Below, piece by piece: positions 53,882 to 61,653 of a stretch of 64,000 bases of DNA. Numbering within the stretch: the first letter of the stretch is position 1; every line of letters starts with the position of its first letter. The stretch is from Glycomyces sp040645615 (GTDB taxonomy: Bacteria; Actinomycetota; Actinomycetes; Mycobacteriales; Micromonosporaceae): positions 337,981 to 401,980 of the forward strand of contig NZ_JBEYYO010000001.1 of the NCBI RefSeq assembly GCF_040645615.1. The letters run 5' to 3'. The position numbers and the translations under genes are program-made. The notes under the pieces were generated by a model. It saw only the letters and a program-made list of their open reading frames with translations. It was not told the origin of the DNA and did not search any database.

Positions 53882-55141
53882 ATGGCCGTGCGCGACATCG
53901 CCGTCGTCGGCTCTGGCGTAGCCGGGCTGACCGCCGCTTACCTGCTGCAACGCACCGCAGCGGTCACGCTCTACGAAGCCGACGACCGCCTCGGCGGGCA
54001 CGCCCACACGCACGATGTGCGCCTGGGCGACCGCTCGATCCCGGTCGACACCGGGTTCATCGTGCACAACCGGCGCACGTATCCGCTGCTGTGCCGCCTG
54101 TTCGACGAGCTTGGCGTCCAGACGCGGCCCACCGAGATGAGCATGTCGGTGCGCTGCCTGGGCTGCGGCCTCGAATACTGCGGGGCCCGCGGCGCCTCGG
54201 GCCTGTTCGCGCGGGCCGCCAACGCCGCAGACCCCCGGTTCTGGGCCCTGTTGGCGCAGGTCCCGCGGTTTCACGCCCGCGCCCGGCGACTCCTCGCCGA
54301 CAATGACGGGGTGGAGCCGACACTCGGCGCGTTCCTGGCCGCCGGTCGTTTCGGCCGGCACTTCATCGACCACTTCGTGGTCCCACTGGTGTCGGCGGTG
54401 TGGTCGTGCGGGCCGCACCAGGTCCCCGACTACCCGGCCCGATACCTGTTCACGTTCCTCGCCAACCACGGGATGCTGACCATCAGCGGCTCCCCGACCT
54501 GGCGGACCGTCGTCGGCGGCTCCCGCACCTACGTCGACCTCGTCGCCAAGCAGCTCGCCACGGTCCGCACCGCCGCCCCCGTCACCGCCGTCACCCGCCA
54601 CGCCGACGGCGCCACGATCACCCTCGCCTCCGGAGCGAGCGCCGAACACGACGCCGTCGTCATCGCCACCCACCCCGACCAGGCACTGCGCCTCCTCACC
54701 GACCGCACCAGGGACGAACGCACCGTCCTCGGCGCGTTCACCTACTCCCGCAACCGCGCCGTGCTCCACACCGACCCCGCGCCGCTCCCCAAACGCCTGG
54801 GCGCGCGCGGCTCCTGGAACTACCTCCTCCCGAGCTGCCGCCCCGGACCCGGCGGCGTCGAAGTCTCCTACGACCTGCGCCGCCTCCAAGGCCTCGACAC
54901 CGCATCCGAAGTCGTCGCGACCCTCGGCGAAGCCGACCGCATCGCCCCCGACCGGATCATCACCGCCATGACCTACGAGCATCCCGTCTACACCCCGACC
55001 GCGCTCGCCGCGCAACGCAGACTCGCCGACCTCAACACCGGCCGGACCGCGTTCGCCGGCGCCTACCACGGCTGGGGCTTTCACGAAGACGGCTGCCGAG
55101 CCGGGGTCGCGGCCGCCACCAGCCTGGGCGCGCCATGGTGA
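53882..55141 (+). CDS. FAD-dependent amine-oxidase-like protein (COG2907)
   Basis: A 419-residue flavoprotein. The N-terminal dinucleotide-binding VVGSGVAGLTAAYLL (about residues 8-22) and VTLYEADDRLGGHAHT (about 28-43) mark the amine-oxidase/NAD_binding_8 fold. VDTGFIVHNRRTYPLL and the C-terminal FAGAYHGWGFHEDGC are typical of COG2907. This family recurs beside DUF1365 and Cfa-like genes, and plant cyclopropane synthases carry a similar N-terminal domain. It probably oxidises a modified acyl chain. ATG 53882 follows GGAGGA. Confidence 0.88.
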   Translation: MAVRDIAVVGSGVAGLTAAYLLQRTAAVTLYEADDRLGGHAHTHDVRLGDRSIPVDTGFIVHNRRTYPLLCRLFDELGVQTRPTEMSMSVRCLGCGLEYCGARGASGLFARAANAADPRFWALLAQVPRFHARARRLLADNDGVEPTLGAFLAAGRFGRHFIDHFVVPLVSAVWSCGPHQVPDYPARYLFTFLANHGMLTISGSPTWRTVVGGSRTYVDLVAKQLATVRTAAPVTAVTRHADGATITLASGASAEHDAVVIATHPDQALRLLTDRTRDERTVLGAFTYSRNRAVLHTDPAPLPKRLGARGSWNYLLPSCRPGPGGVEVSYDLRRLQGLDTASEVVATLGEADRIAPDRIITAMTYEHPVYTPTALAAQRRLADLNTGRTAFAGAYHGWGFHEDGCRAGVAAATSLGAPW

Positions 55142-55884
55142 CCGGCTGGGCCCGAGGCGCCGCGCTCTACGAGGCCACGGTGCGGCACACCCGCCTGCGC
55201 CCGATCACCCACCGGCTGCGACACCGCACGTTCTACTGGCTCCTCGACATCGACGACCCGCCGCGCCCGCCCGCCTGGCTGCGGCCCCTCGCCCGATTCC
55301 GCACCCGCGACCACATCACCGCCCAAGGCCAGACCCTCCGCGACAGCCTCACCGAGTTCGCCGCCGCCGAAGGGATCGACCTCACTGGCTGCCGCATCCG
55401 CATGCTCGCCCACGCCCGCGCCTTCGGGCACGTGTTCAACCCGCTCACCGTCTACTGGTGCCGCCACCCCGAGACCGGCCCGCGCTGCGTCATCGCCGAA
55501 GTCCACAACACCTACCAAGGCCGCCACCGCTACCTCCTCACCCCCGACGCCCGCGGCCGCGCCGAGACCGCCAAGGACTTCTACGTCTCCCCGTTCCTGC
55601 CCGTCGCGGGGGACTACCGGATGACCCTCCCCGAACCCGCAGACCGGCTCCACCTCGCCGTCGCCTACGACCTCGACGGCGAACCGACCCTCGTCGCCAC
55701 CGTCACCGGCCGCCGCAGGCCCGCCGGCACCAGAGCACTCCTGGCCGCCACGATCCGCCACCCGTTCAACACCCTCGCCGTCACCGCCGGCATCCGAGCC
55801 CACGGCATCGCCCTGTGGGCCAGAGGACTGCCCGTCCACCGTCGCGAACCCGAACGAGAGGTCCACAGTGAACACACCTACTGA
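55135..55884 (+). CDS. DUF1365 family protein
   Basis: A 249-residue DUF1365 protein. It has the N-terminal ALYEATVRHTRLRPITHRLR, the central FGHVFNPLTVYWC (about residues 100-112), EVHNTYQGRHRYLL (about 124-137) and KDFYVSPFLPVAGDY. The function is unknown, but the family is almost always linked to COG2907 and Cfa genes. ATG 55135 lies inside the oxidase stop region (ATGGTGA). The gene end overlaps the next start by 17 bp. Confidence 0.88.
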   Translation: MVTGWARGAALYEATVRHTRLRPITHRLRHRTFYWLLDIDDPPRPPAWLRPLARFRTRDHITAQGQTLRDSLTEFAAAEGIDLTGCRIRMLAHARAFGHVFNPLTVYWCRHPETGPRCVIAEVHNTYQGRHRYLLTPDARGRAETAKDFYVSPFLPVAGDYRMTLPEPADRLHLAVAYDLDGEPTLVATVTGRRRPAGTRALLAATIRHPFNTLAVTAGIRAHGIALWARGLPVHRREPEREVHSEHTY

Positions 55885-57106
55885 CACCCGCACCGACCCG
55901 CGGCGCTGGCCCGACGTGGCTCGCGCGCCCCACGCGCCGCTGCGCGCCGGCATCGCCTCGACCCTCATGCGCCGCATAGCGGGCCGCGTCCCGCTCCGCG
56001 TCGAAACCCCCAATGGATCGGTCGGCCCCGAAGGCCTCCCGCTCCTGCGCCTCCATCGCCCCCAGACCTTCCTCAACCGCATCGGCACCGGCGGCCTCAT
56101 TGGCTTCGGCGAGGCCTACCAGGCCCGCGACTGGGACACCGACGACCTGCCCCGGCTCCTCACCGCGCTCGCCGCCCACATCGACACCCTCGTCCCGGCC
56201 CCACTGCAACGCCTGCGCAAGCCCTTCGCCCGGCGCGGCCCCCGCACCGAGGACAACACCCGCGCCAACGCCCGCCGCAACATCGCCGAGCACTACGACC
56301 TCTCCGACGACCTCTTCGCGCTGTTCCTCGACCCCACCATGACCTATTCCGCGGCCCTCTTCGGCGGCGCCGAAGGCACCTGGGACGACCTCGCCGAAGC
56401 CCAGCGCCGCAAGATCGACCGCCTCCTCGACCGCACCGACGTCGGCCCCGGCACCCGCGTCCTCGAAATCGGCACCGGCTGGGGCGAACTGGCCACCCGC
56501 GCCGCTGAACGCGGTGCCACCGTCCACACCATCACCCTCTCCGAGAACCAGCTCCGCAGAGCCAAGGCCCTCGCCACCGAACGCGGCGTCGCGCAGCACA
56601 TCACCGCCGAACTGCGCGACTACCGCGACCTCGACCCCGCTCGCAGATACGACGCCGTCCTCAGCGTCGAGATGATCGAAGCCGTCGGCGAACGCTACTG
56701 GCCCGAATACTTCGCGACCCTCCACCGCAGCCTCGCCCCCGGCGGCAAGATCGGTCTCCAGGCCATCACCATGCGCCACGACCGCATGAAGGCCACCCGA
56801 GGCGGCTACACCTGGATCCACAAGTACATCTTCCCCGGCGGCATCATCCCCTCCCTGCCCGCGATCGAGCAGCACACCCACCACGCCGGACTGCGCATCA
56901 CCGACCAACTCGCCTTCGGCCGCGACTACGCGCGCACCCTCAAGCTCTGGCGCGAACGCTTCACCGCCCAGAGCCACCGCCTCGCCACCCTTGGATTCGA
57001 CGACACCTTCCGCCGCACCTGGGAGTTCTACCTCGCCTACTCCCAGGCCGGATTCGCCACCGACTACCTCGACGTGCGCCAACTCATCCTGGAGGCCCGA
57101 CCATGA
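55868..57106 (+). CDS. Cyclopropane-fatty-acid-synthase-like methyltransferase 1
   Basis: A 412-residue Cfa/UfaA1-like SAM methyltransferase. It has EHYDLSDDLFALFLDPTMTY (about residues 140-159), SAM motif VLEIGTGWGELA (about 197-208), VLSVEMIEAVGERYW (about 262-276) and YIFPGGIIPSLPAIEQHTHH. It would transfer a methyl or methylene group from SAM to a double bond of a phospholipid acyl chain. The GTG at 55868 overlaps DUF1365 by 17 bp; the stop overlaps the second methyltransferase by ATGA. Confidence 0.9.
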   Translation: MNTPTDTRTDPRRWPDVARAPHAPLRAGIASTLMRRIAGRVPLRVETPNGSVGPEGLPLLRLHRPQTFLNRIGTGGLIGFGEAYQARDWDTDDLPRLLTALAAHIDTLVPAPLQRLRKPFARRGPRTEDNTRANARRNIAEHYDLSDDLFALFLDPTMTYSAALFGGAEGTWDDLAEAQRRKIDRLLDRTDVGPGTRVLEIGTGWGELATRAAERGATVHTITLSENQLRRAKALATERGVAQHITAELRDYRDLDPARRYDAVLSVEMIEAVGERYWPEYFATLHRSLAPGGKIGLQAITMRHDRMKATRGGYTWIHKYIFPGGIIPSLPAIEQHTHHAGLRITDQLAFGRDYARTLKLWRERFTAQSHRLATLGFDDTFRRTWEFYLAYSQAGFATDYLDVRQLILEARP

Positions 57107-58374
57107 CACTCGCCGCCGACCTCTACGACCTCGCCGCCAAAGCCATCGGCACCGCGCCGCCCATCCGCGTCCGCGCCTGGGACGGCACCGAAGCCGGCCC
57201 CGCCGACGGCGGCCCCACACTGTGCCTCAACACCCCCGACGCCCTCCGCAGACTCCTGTGGCGCCCAGGCGAACTCGGCCTCGCACAGGCCTACATCCTC
57301 GGCGAGATCGACGTCGAAGGCGACCTCACCGACGGCCTCCGCCGCATCCACCGCGCCGCCGCCGATTCCGGCAGCCGAGGCACACTCGCCACCGTCGCCG
57401 CGTCGATCCCGTTCGCACTGCGCCACAAACTCATCGGCCCCCGCCCCAGCGCCGCCGGACTCGAACACGCCGTAGACGGCAGGCTCCACTCCCAGCACCG
57501 CGACAAACAGGTCATCAGCTTCCACTACGACCTCTCCAACGAGTTCTACGAACTCATCCTCGACCCCGACCTCGTCTACTCCTGCGCCTACTGGACCACA
57601 GGCACCACCGACCTCCAAGCGGCCCAACGCGACAAACTCGACCTCATCTGCACCAAACTCGGCCTCGGGCCCGGCGCCCGCCTCCTGGACATCGGCTGCG
57701 GCTGGGGCGCCCTCGCCATGCACGCCGCCCAGCACTACGACGCCGAAGTCGTCGCCGTCACCCTCTCCACCGAGCAACACCGGTTCGCCCTCGACCGCGC
57801 CGCCGAACGCGACCTCCTCGGCAAGATCGACTTCCGCCTCGCCGACTACCGCGACATCGACGCCGGACGCTTCGACGCCGTCTCCACCGTCGAAATGGGC
57901 GAACACGTCGGCCGCCACGGCTACCCCGACTTCGCCGCCCAGCTCCACAAAGCGCTCGACCCCGGCGGCAGACTCCTCGTCCAGCAGATGTCTCGCGGCA
58001 CCGTCGCCCCCGGCGGCGGCCCCTTCATCGAGACCTACATCGCCCCCGACATGCACATGCGCCCACTCGGCGACACCATCGGCCTCATCGAGGACGCCGG
58101 ACTCGAAGTCCGCGACGTCCAAGCGATGCGCGAACACTACGTACGCACCATCCGCGCCTGGCACCACACCCTCGAAACCCGCTGGGACGACGCCGTGGCC
58201 CTCGTCGGCCTGCCCACCGCCCGCGTCTGGCGCCTCTACATGGTCGGCGCCGCCCTCGCCTTCGAAGACCGCCGCATGGGCGTCGACCAGATCCTCGCCG
58301 TCGCCCCCGACGGCTTCGGCCACTCCGGCATGCCCGCCACCCGCACCGAACTCAGGAACGGCGCGGCCGCATGA
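57103..58374 (+). CDS. Cyclopropane-fatty-acid-synthase-like methyltransferase 2
   Basis: A 423-residue Cfa-family enzyme. It has FHYDLSNEFYELILDPDLVY (about residues 140-159), SAM motif LLDIGCGWGALAMHAA (about 195-210), STVEMGEHVGRHGY and FIETYIAPDMHMRPLGDTIG. Clearly paralogous in family but divergent from the preceding gene, for example MGEHV in place of MIEAV near the active site, so the two probably act sequentially or on different double bonds. ATGA overlaps on both sides. Confidence 0.9.
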   Translation: MTLAADLYDLAAKAIGTAPPIRVRAWDGTEAGPADGGPTLCLNTPDALRRLLWRPGELGLAQAYILGEIDVEGDLTDGLRRIHRAAADSGSRGTLATVAASIPFALRHKLIGPRPSAAGLEHAVDGRLHSQHRDKQVISFHYDLSNEFYELILDPDLVYSCAYWTTGTTDLQAAQRDKLDLICTKLGLGPGARLLDIGCGWGALAMHAAQHYDAEVVAVTLSTEQHRFALDRAAERDLLGKIDFRLADYRDIDAGRFDAVSTVEMGEHVGRHGYPDFAAQLHKALDPGGRLLVQQMSRGTVAPGGGPFIETYIAPDMHMRPLGDTIGLIEDAGLEVRDVQAMREHYVRTIRAWHHTLETRWDDAVALVGLPTARVWRLYMVGAALAFEDRRMGVDQILAVAPDGFGHSGMPATRTELRNGAAA

Positions 58375-59165
58375 TCGACTGGAACGCACTCGGCACCAAC
58401 CTCGCCGCCACGGCGGCGACCGCACTCGCGGTCCTGCTCATCACCTTCGCCATCGGCACCGCACGAGGCCGCCACCGCGTCGTCGACACCGCCTGGGGCC
58501 TCGCCTTCGCCGCCATCGCCCTCACCACCCTCGTCCTCTCCCACGACCACGGCGACCCGGTGAGGCGCTGGCTCGTCACCGCCCTCACCGTGGCCTGGGG
58601 CCTGCGCCTGGCCGTCCACCTCACCGCCCGCAACTGGGGCGAACCCGAAGACCGCCGCTACGCCGCCATGCTCGACGACGCCAAAGGCCCCCGCAGCCTC
58701 TACGCGCTGCGCATGGTCTACCTCCTCCAGGCCGCGCTGGCCTGGTTCGTGTCGTTGCCGGTGCAGTTCGCGCAGTACGACCCCTCGCCACCCGGGCCGC
58801 TCCTGTGGGCCGGTGCAGCACTGTGGATGGTCGGCATGGTCTTCGAGACCGTCGGCGACGCCCAACTCCAGGCGTTCCGCCGCAACCGGGCCAACAGCGG
58901 CCGCGTCCTCGACACCGGCCTGTGGCGCTACACCCGCCACCCGAACTACTTCGGCGACGCGTGCGTGTGGTGGGGCCTCTACCTGACCGCCTGCGGCACT
59001 TGGGCGGGCGCGGCGACCGTGCTCTCGGCCGCCGTCATGACCTACTTCCTGGCCGCGAAGACCGGCAAGCCGCTCATGGAGTCCCACCTCAGTGCTTCAC
59101 GCCCCGGCTACGCCGCCTACGTGCGCCGCACGAGCGGCTTCTTCCCGCTGCCGCCGAAGGACTGA
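58371..59165 (+). CDS. DUF1295 / steroid-5-alpha-reductase-like membrane protein
   Basis: A 264-residue polytopic protein with about six helices. The signature is the C-terminal NADPH-binding region GLWRYTRHPNYFGDACVWWG (about residues 183-202), shared by DUF1295, isoprenylcysteine methyltransferase and steroid reductases. It would reduce a double bond of a lipid, consistent with its position as last gene of the acyl-modifying operon (ATGA overlap). Substrate unknown. It ends 1 bp from a convergent MFS gene. Confidence 0.87.
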   Translation: MIDWNALGTNLAATAATALAVLLITFAIGTARGRHRVVDTAWGLAFAAIALTTLVLSHDHGDPVRRWLVTALTVAWGLRLAVHLTARNWGEPEDRRYAAMLDDAKGPRSLYALRMVYLLQAALAWFVSLPVQFAQYDPSPPGPLLWAGAALWMVGMVFETVGDAQLQAFRRNRANSGRVLDTGLWRYTRHPNYFGDACVWWGLYLTACGTWAGAATVLSAAVMTYFLAAKTGKPLMESHLSASRPGYAAYVRRTSGFFPLPPKD

Positions 59166-59166
59166 T

Positions 59167-60363
59167 TCAAGAGCGCGCGGCCACCGGCTCGGCGGGCCGC
59201 TTCGCGGGCTCGGTCATCAACAGGCACACCACGACCGCCCCGGCGGCGAACGCCGCAGCCGTCAACGCGATGTGCTGGGCCCCAGCGTGGGCGAGCGTCA
59301 GACCGCCCAGCGAGGACCCGAGCGCGATGCCGATGTTGAACGCCACCGAGTTCGCCGCCGAAGCGGTGTCGGTGCTGCCCGGCGCGAACTCCATGACCCG
59401 GTTCTGCAACGCCGGACTGAACGCCCCCATCGCCACCCCGGTCAGCACGATCACGCCGCCCGCCACCCACGGGTTCGTCCCCAGCAGCCACAAGGCCGCC
59501 AAGATCGCCGTCAGCAGCACCATCGGCAGCGCCACCGCGAGCCGCTGGTTCCGGTCGGAGAGGAACCCGCCCGCCGCGATGCCGCCGAAGTCGGCCAGGC
59601 CCCGCATGAGCAGCAGCGGCCCGAGCATCGCCGCCGACATCCCGGCCACCGACGTGATGATCGTGGACGTATACGTATACACGGTGAAGAACCCCGCGAC
59701 CGCGAGCACCGTCGTCACCAGCACCAGAGCGAACCGACGCGCGTCCGGGGTCGTGCCCCGCCCCGCGTGCTCGTTGCGCGTCGGCTTCGACGGCAACGCC
59801 GCGAACAGCGTCGCGAGCGCCACCAGACCCATCCCCGCCAGCGCCAGGAACGCGGCCTGCCACCCGATGTGCTGACCGAGCCACGCGACCCCCGGCACCC
59901 CGAGCATCGGGCCGATCGAACCACCGGTGTAGACCACGGCCATCACCCTGCCCCGCATCCGGAGCGGGAACATCCCGGCCGCGACCGGGCCCACGATGCC
60001 CCAGAACACCGCCTGGCTCAACGCGGTCGCCACCCGAGCGGCGAACAGCATCTCGTACTGCGTGGCCGCGGCCGAACCCGCGGTCGCCACCACCATCACG
60101 GCCATGAGCACCAGCAGCAGCGGGCGCCGCGGCACCCGCGAGAACAGCTTCACCAGCGGCAGCGTGATCACCGCGACCGTCACGCTGTACCCGGTGACCA
60201 GGAGGCCGACTTGCGACAACGACACGTCGAGGTCATCGGCGATCTGACCGAGGAGCCCCACCGGAGCGGTCTCGACGGTCACATAGCAGAACGCCGCCAC
60301 GGCCAGCGCGATGAGCGCGGCGACCGAGCGGCGGTCGAAATCGGAGGGTGCGGGAGCGGACAT
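59167..60363 (-). CDS. MFS transporter (DHA1, AraJ/CmlA-like)
   Basis: A 398-residue 12-helix transporter. It has VTVETAPVGLLGQIADDL after TM1 and the DHA1 region FSRVPRRPLLLVLMAVMVV. The long central loop (KPTRNEHAGRGTTPDARR) separates the two halves. The family exports drugs or sugars; the ligand is unassigned. ATG 60363. Monocistronic; convergent with the DUF1295 gene. Confidence 0.88.
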   Translation of the reverse strand: MSAPAPSDFDRRSVAALIALAVAAFCYVTVETAPVGLLGQIADDLDVSLSQVGLLVTGYSVTVAVITLPLVKLFSRVPRRPLLLVLMAVMVVATAGSAAATQYEMLFAARVATALSQAVFWGIVGPVAAGMFPLRMRGRVMAVVYTGGSIGPMLGVPGVAWLGQHIGWQAAFLALAGMGLVALATLFAALPSKPTRNEHAGRGTTPDARRFALVLVTTVLAVAGFFTVYTYTSTIITSVAGMSAAMLGPLLLMRGLADFGGIAAGGFLSDRNQRLAVALPMVLLTAILAALWLLGTNPWVAGGVIVLTGVAMGAFSPALQNRVMEFAPGSTDTASAANSVAFNIGIALGSSLGGLTLAHAGAQHIALTAAAFAAGAVVVCLLMTEPAKRPAEPVAARS

Positions 60364-60575
60364 GGGGCGACACCTCGTTCGCGGGGGCTGCGCGACCGGG
60401 CCGCGGCAGCACAAGCGTGCATGGGAAACCAGGGACGGAGACCCAGCCAAGAGGCGTCGGCAATGGGCCGCTCGAAATCGTACTCCGAAAAACGGGCGCC
60501 CCCGACCGTCGTCGAGAGCGCCCGCGCCTCAACGAGCCCCGTACCGGCCCCAATGCACCCGCACTGTCACCGGTC

Positions 60576-60848
60576 TCACGACGAACCCCGCCGCTCGGCC
60601 ACATGCAGCCGGCACTGGCCGTCCTCGCACCTGCGCTCCAACCGGCCCCGCGAGAGGGTCTCCATCAGACCGACCGCCCAGCACACCGGGCACCCGCGCA
60701 GCGCGACCACCCCGACCGGCAACAGCAGCAGACTCACCGGCCCGGTGGCCGGGATCAGCGCGAACGAGGCGATCAGCGCCCCGAACCCGATCGCGCCCCG
60801 CACCAGGTGCCCGGCGAGGCTCGGGCTCGCGAACTCACTTCTCGTCAA
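60576..60848 (-). CDS. Small membrane protein with GCPVCW motif (DUF2892-like)
   Basis: A 90-residue protein with two hydrophobic segments (about residues 12-30 and 35-50). The DUF2892-like pattern (HLVRGAIGFGALIAS ... ALRGCPVCWAVGLMETL) is followed by a hydrophilic tail with another Cys pair (RRCEDGQC). The CxxC inside the membrane-proximal region suggests redox or metal sensing. The start overlaps the sigma-factor gene by 14 bp, the position usual for an anti-sigma factor, though no ZAS motif (HxxxCxxC) is present. Confidence 0.7.
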   Translation of the reverse strand: MTRSEFASPSLAGHLVRGAIGFGALIASFALIPATGPVSLLLLPVGVVALRGCPVCWAVGLMETLSRGRLERRCEDGQCRLHVAERRGSS

Positions 60849-61392
60849 CGTTCTCTCCTTTCACGGTCGCGGCACCGAGCGACCGCTGCACGTTGGCCCG
60901 GGCCCGGTGCAGCCGCGACTTCATCGCGGTGACGCTGAGCCCGAGCGCGTCGGCGGTCATCCGGCCGCTGTGTCCCAGCACGTCCCGCATGATCAGGACG
61001 CGGCGCTGGTCGTCCGGGAGCGCGGCGACGGCCGCGGCGACCGCGCCCGCCTCGATGCGTTCGAGCGCCTCCTCCTCGGCCGAGCGCACCGCCGAGTCCG
61101 GGACCGGCGCGGAGTCGAACAGCGTCTTCGCGCGCCGCAGGCACTCGTTGCGGACGATGCGGAACATCCACGAGGCCAGCGCGCCGGTGGCCCGCAGCAT
61201 CCCGATCTTGCGGTACAGGATGATCAGCGCCTCCTGCGCCGCGTCCTCGGCGTCCTGTCGGGTGGCGCAGAGCGAGCGGGCGAAGCGCTGCACGTTCGCG
61301 TGCGGGCCCGAGACCAGGGCGTTGATCGAGTCGGCGTCGCCGCGCTGGGCCGCCAGGACCAGTTGCTCTGCGGGCCAGGAGGATTCAGCCAC
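60835..61392 (-). CDS. ECF RNA polymerase sigma factor
   Basis: A 185-residue ECF sigma factor. Sigma2 (about 10-80) includes CATRQDAEDAAQEALIILYR and WMFRIVRNECLR. Sigma4 (about 115-170) includes LPDDQRRVLIMRDVLGHSGR and the HTH LGLSVTAMKSRLHRARANVQ. GTG at 61392. It overlaps the DUF2892-like gene downstream (14 bp) and a 30-codon membrane peptide upstream (8 bp), forming a tight three-gene unit whose other members may control its activity. Confidence 0.9.
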   Translation of the reverse strand: MAESSWPAEQLVLAAQRGDADSINALVSGPHANVQRFARSLCATRQDAEDAAQEALIILYRKIGMLRATGALASWMFRIVRNECLRRAKTLFDSAPVPDSAVRSAEEEALERIEAGAVAAAVAALPDDQRRVLIMRDVLGHSGRMTADALGLSVTAMKSRLHRARANVQRSLGAATVKGENVDEK

Positions 61393-61477
61393 GGGCCCGC
61401 CTGCGCCCGCGGAGCAGGTGGTAGCTGCACGCGCCCATGAGCAGTACTGCGGCGATGACGGCGACGGTGATGATCAA
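61385..61477 (-). CDS. 30-codon membrane peptide upstream of the ECF sigma factor
   Basis: TTG at 61477 lies 5 nt after a perfect GGAGG (61483-61487). The 30-residue product has a hydrophobic helix (IITVAVIAAVLLMGAC, residues 2-17), one Cys, then a basic tail (LLRGRRRARG), an inside-positive single-pass topology. The stop overlaps the GTG of the sigma gene by 8 bp. Translation is well supported by the ribosome binding site and the coupling geometry; function (leader for coupling, or membrane co-sensor) is unknown. Confidence 0.65.
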   Translation of the reverse strand: MIITVAVIAAVLLMGACSYHLLRGRRRARG

Positions 61478-61572
61478 GACGACCTCCTGGTTCGGTGCCG
61501 ATGATCGTCGGCACCTGTATAAGAGGTCGTGGCGGGGCGAAAGGATTCGGGTCCGGGCGAGGTTGTTCCGCG

Positions 61573-61606
61573 TTGACAGATATTAGTTAGTTAGATAACC
61601 TATCTA
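61573..61606 (+). promoter_or_regulatory. Promoter/operator region of the GH4 operon
   Basis: An AT-rich stretch with TTGACA (61573-61578) and the palindrome TAGATA-acc-TATCTA (61592-61606) overlapping the expected -10 position. This looks like a repressor site for a sugar-responsive regulator not encoded in the window. No good -10 at standard spacing is obvious. Confidence 0.5.
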
Positions 61607-61653
61607 TTATGTCGAGCGACCCTGCGCTCCGACCCCTTATCGAGAGGACCTGC

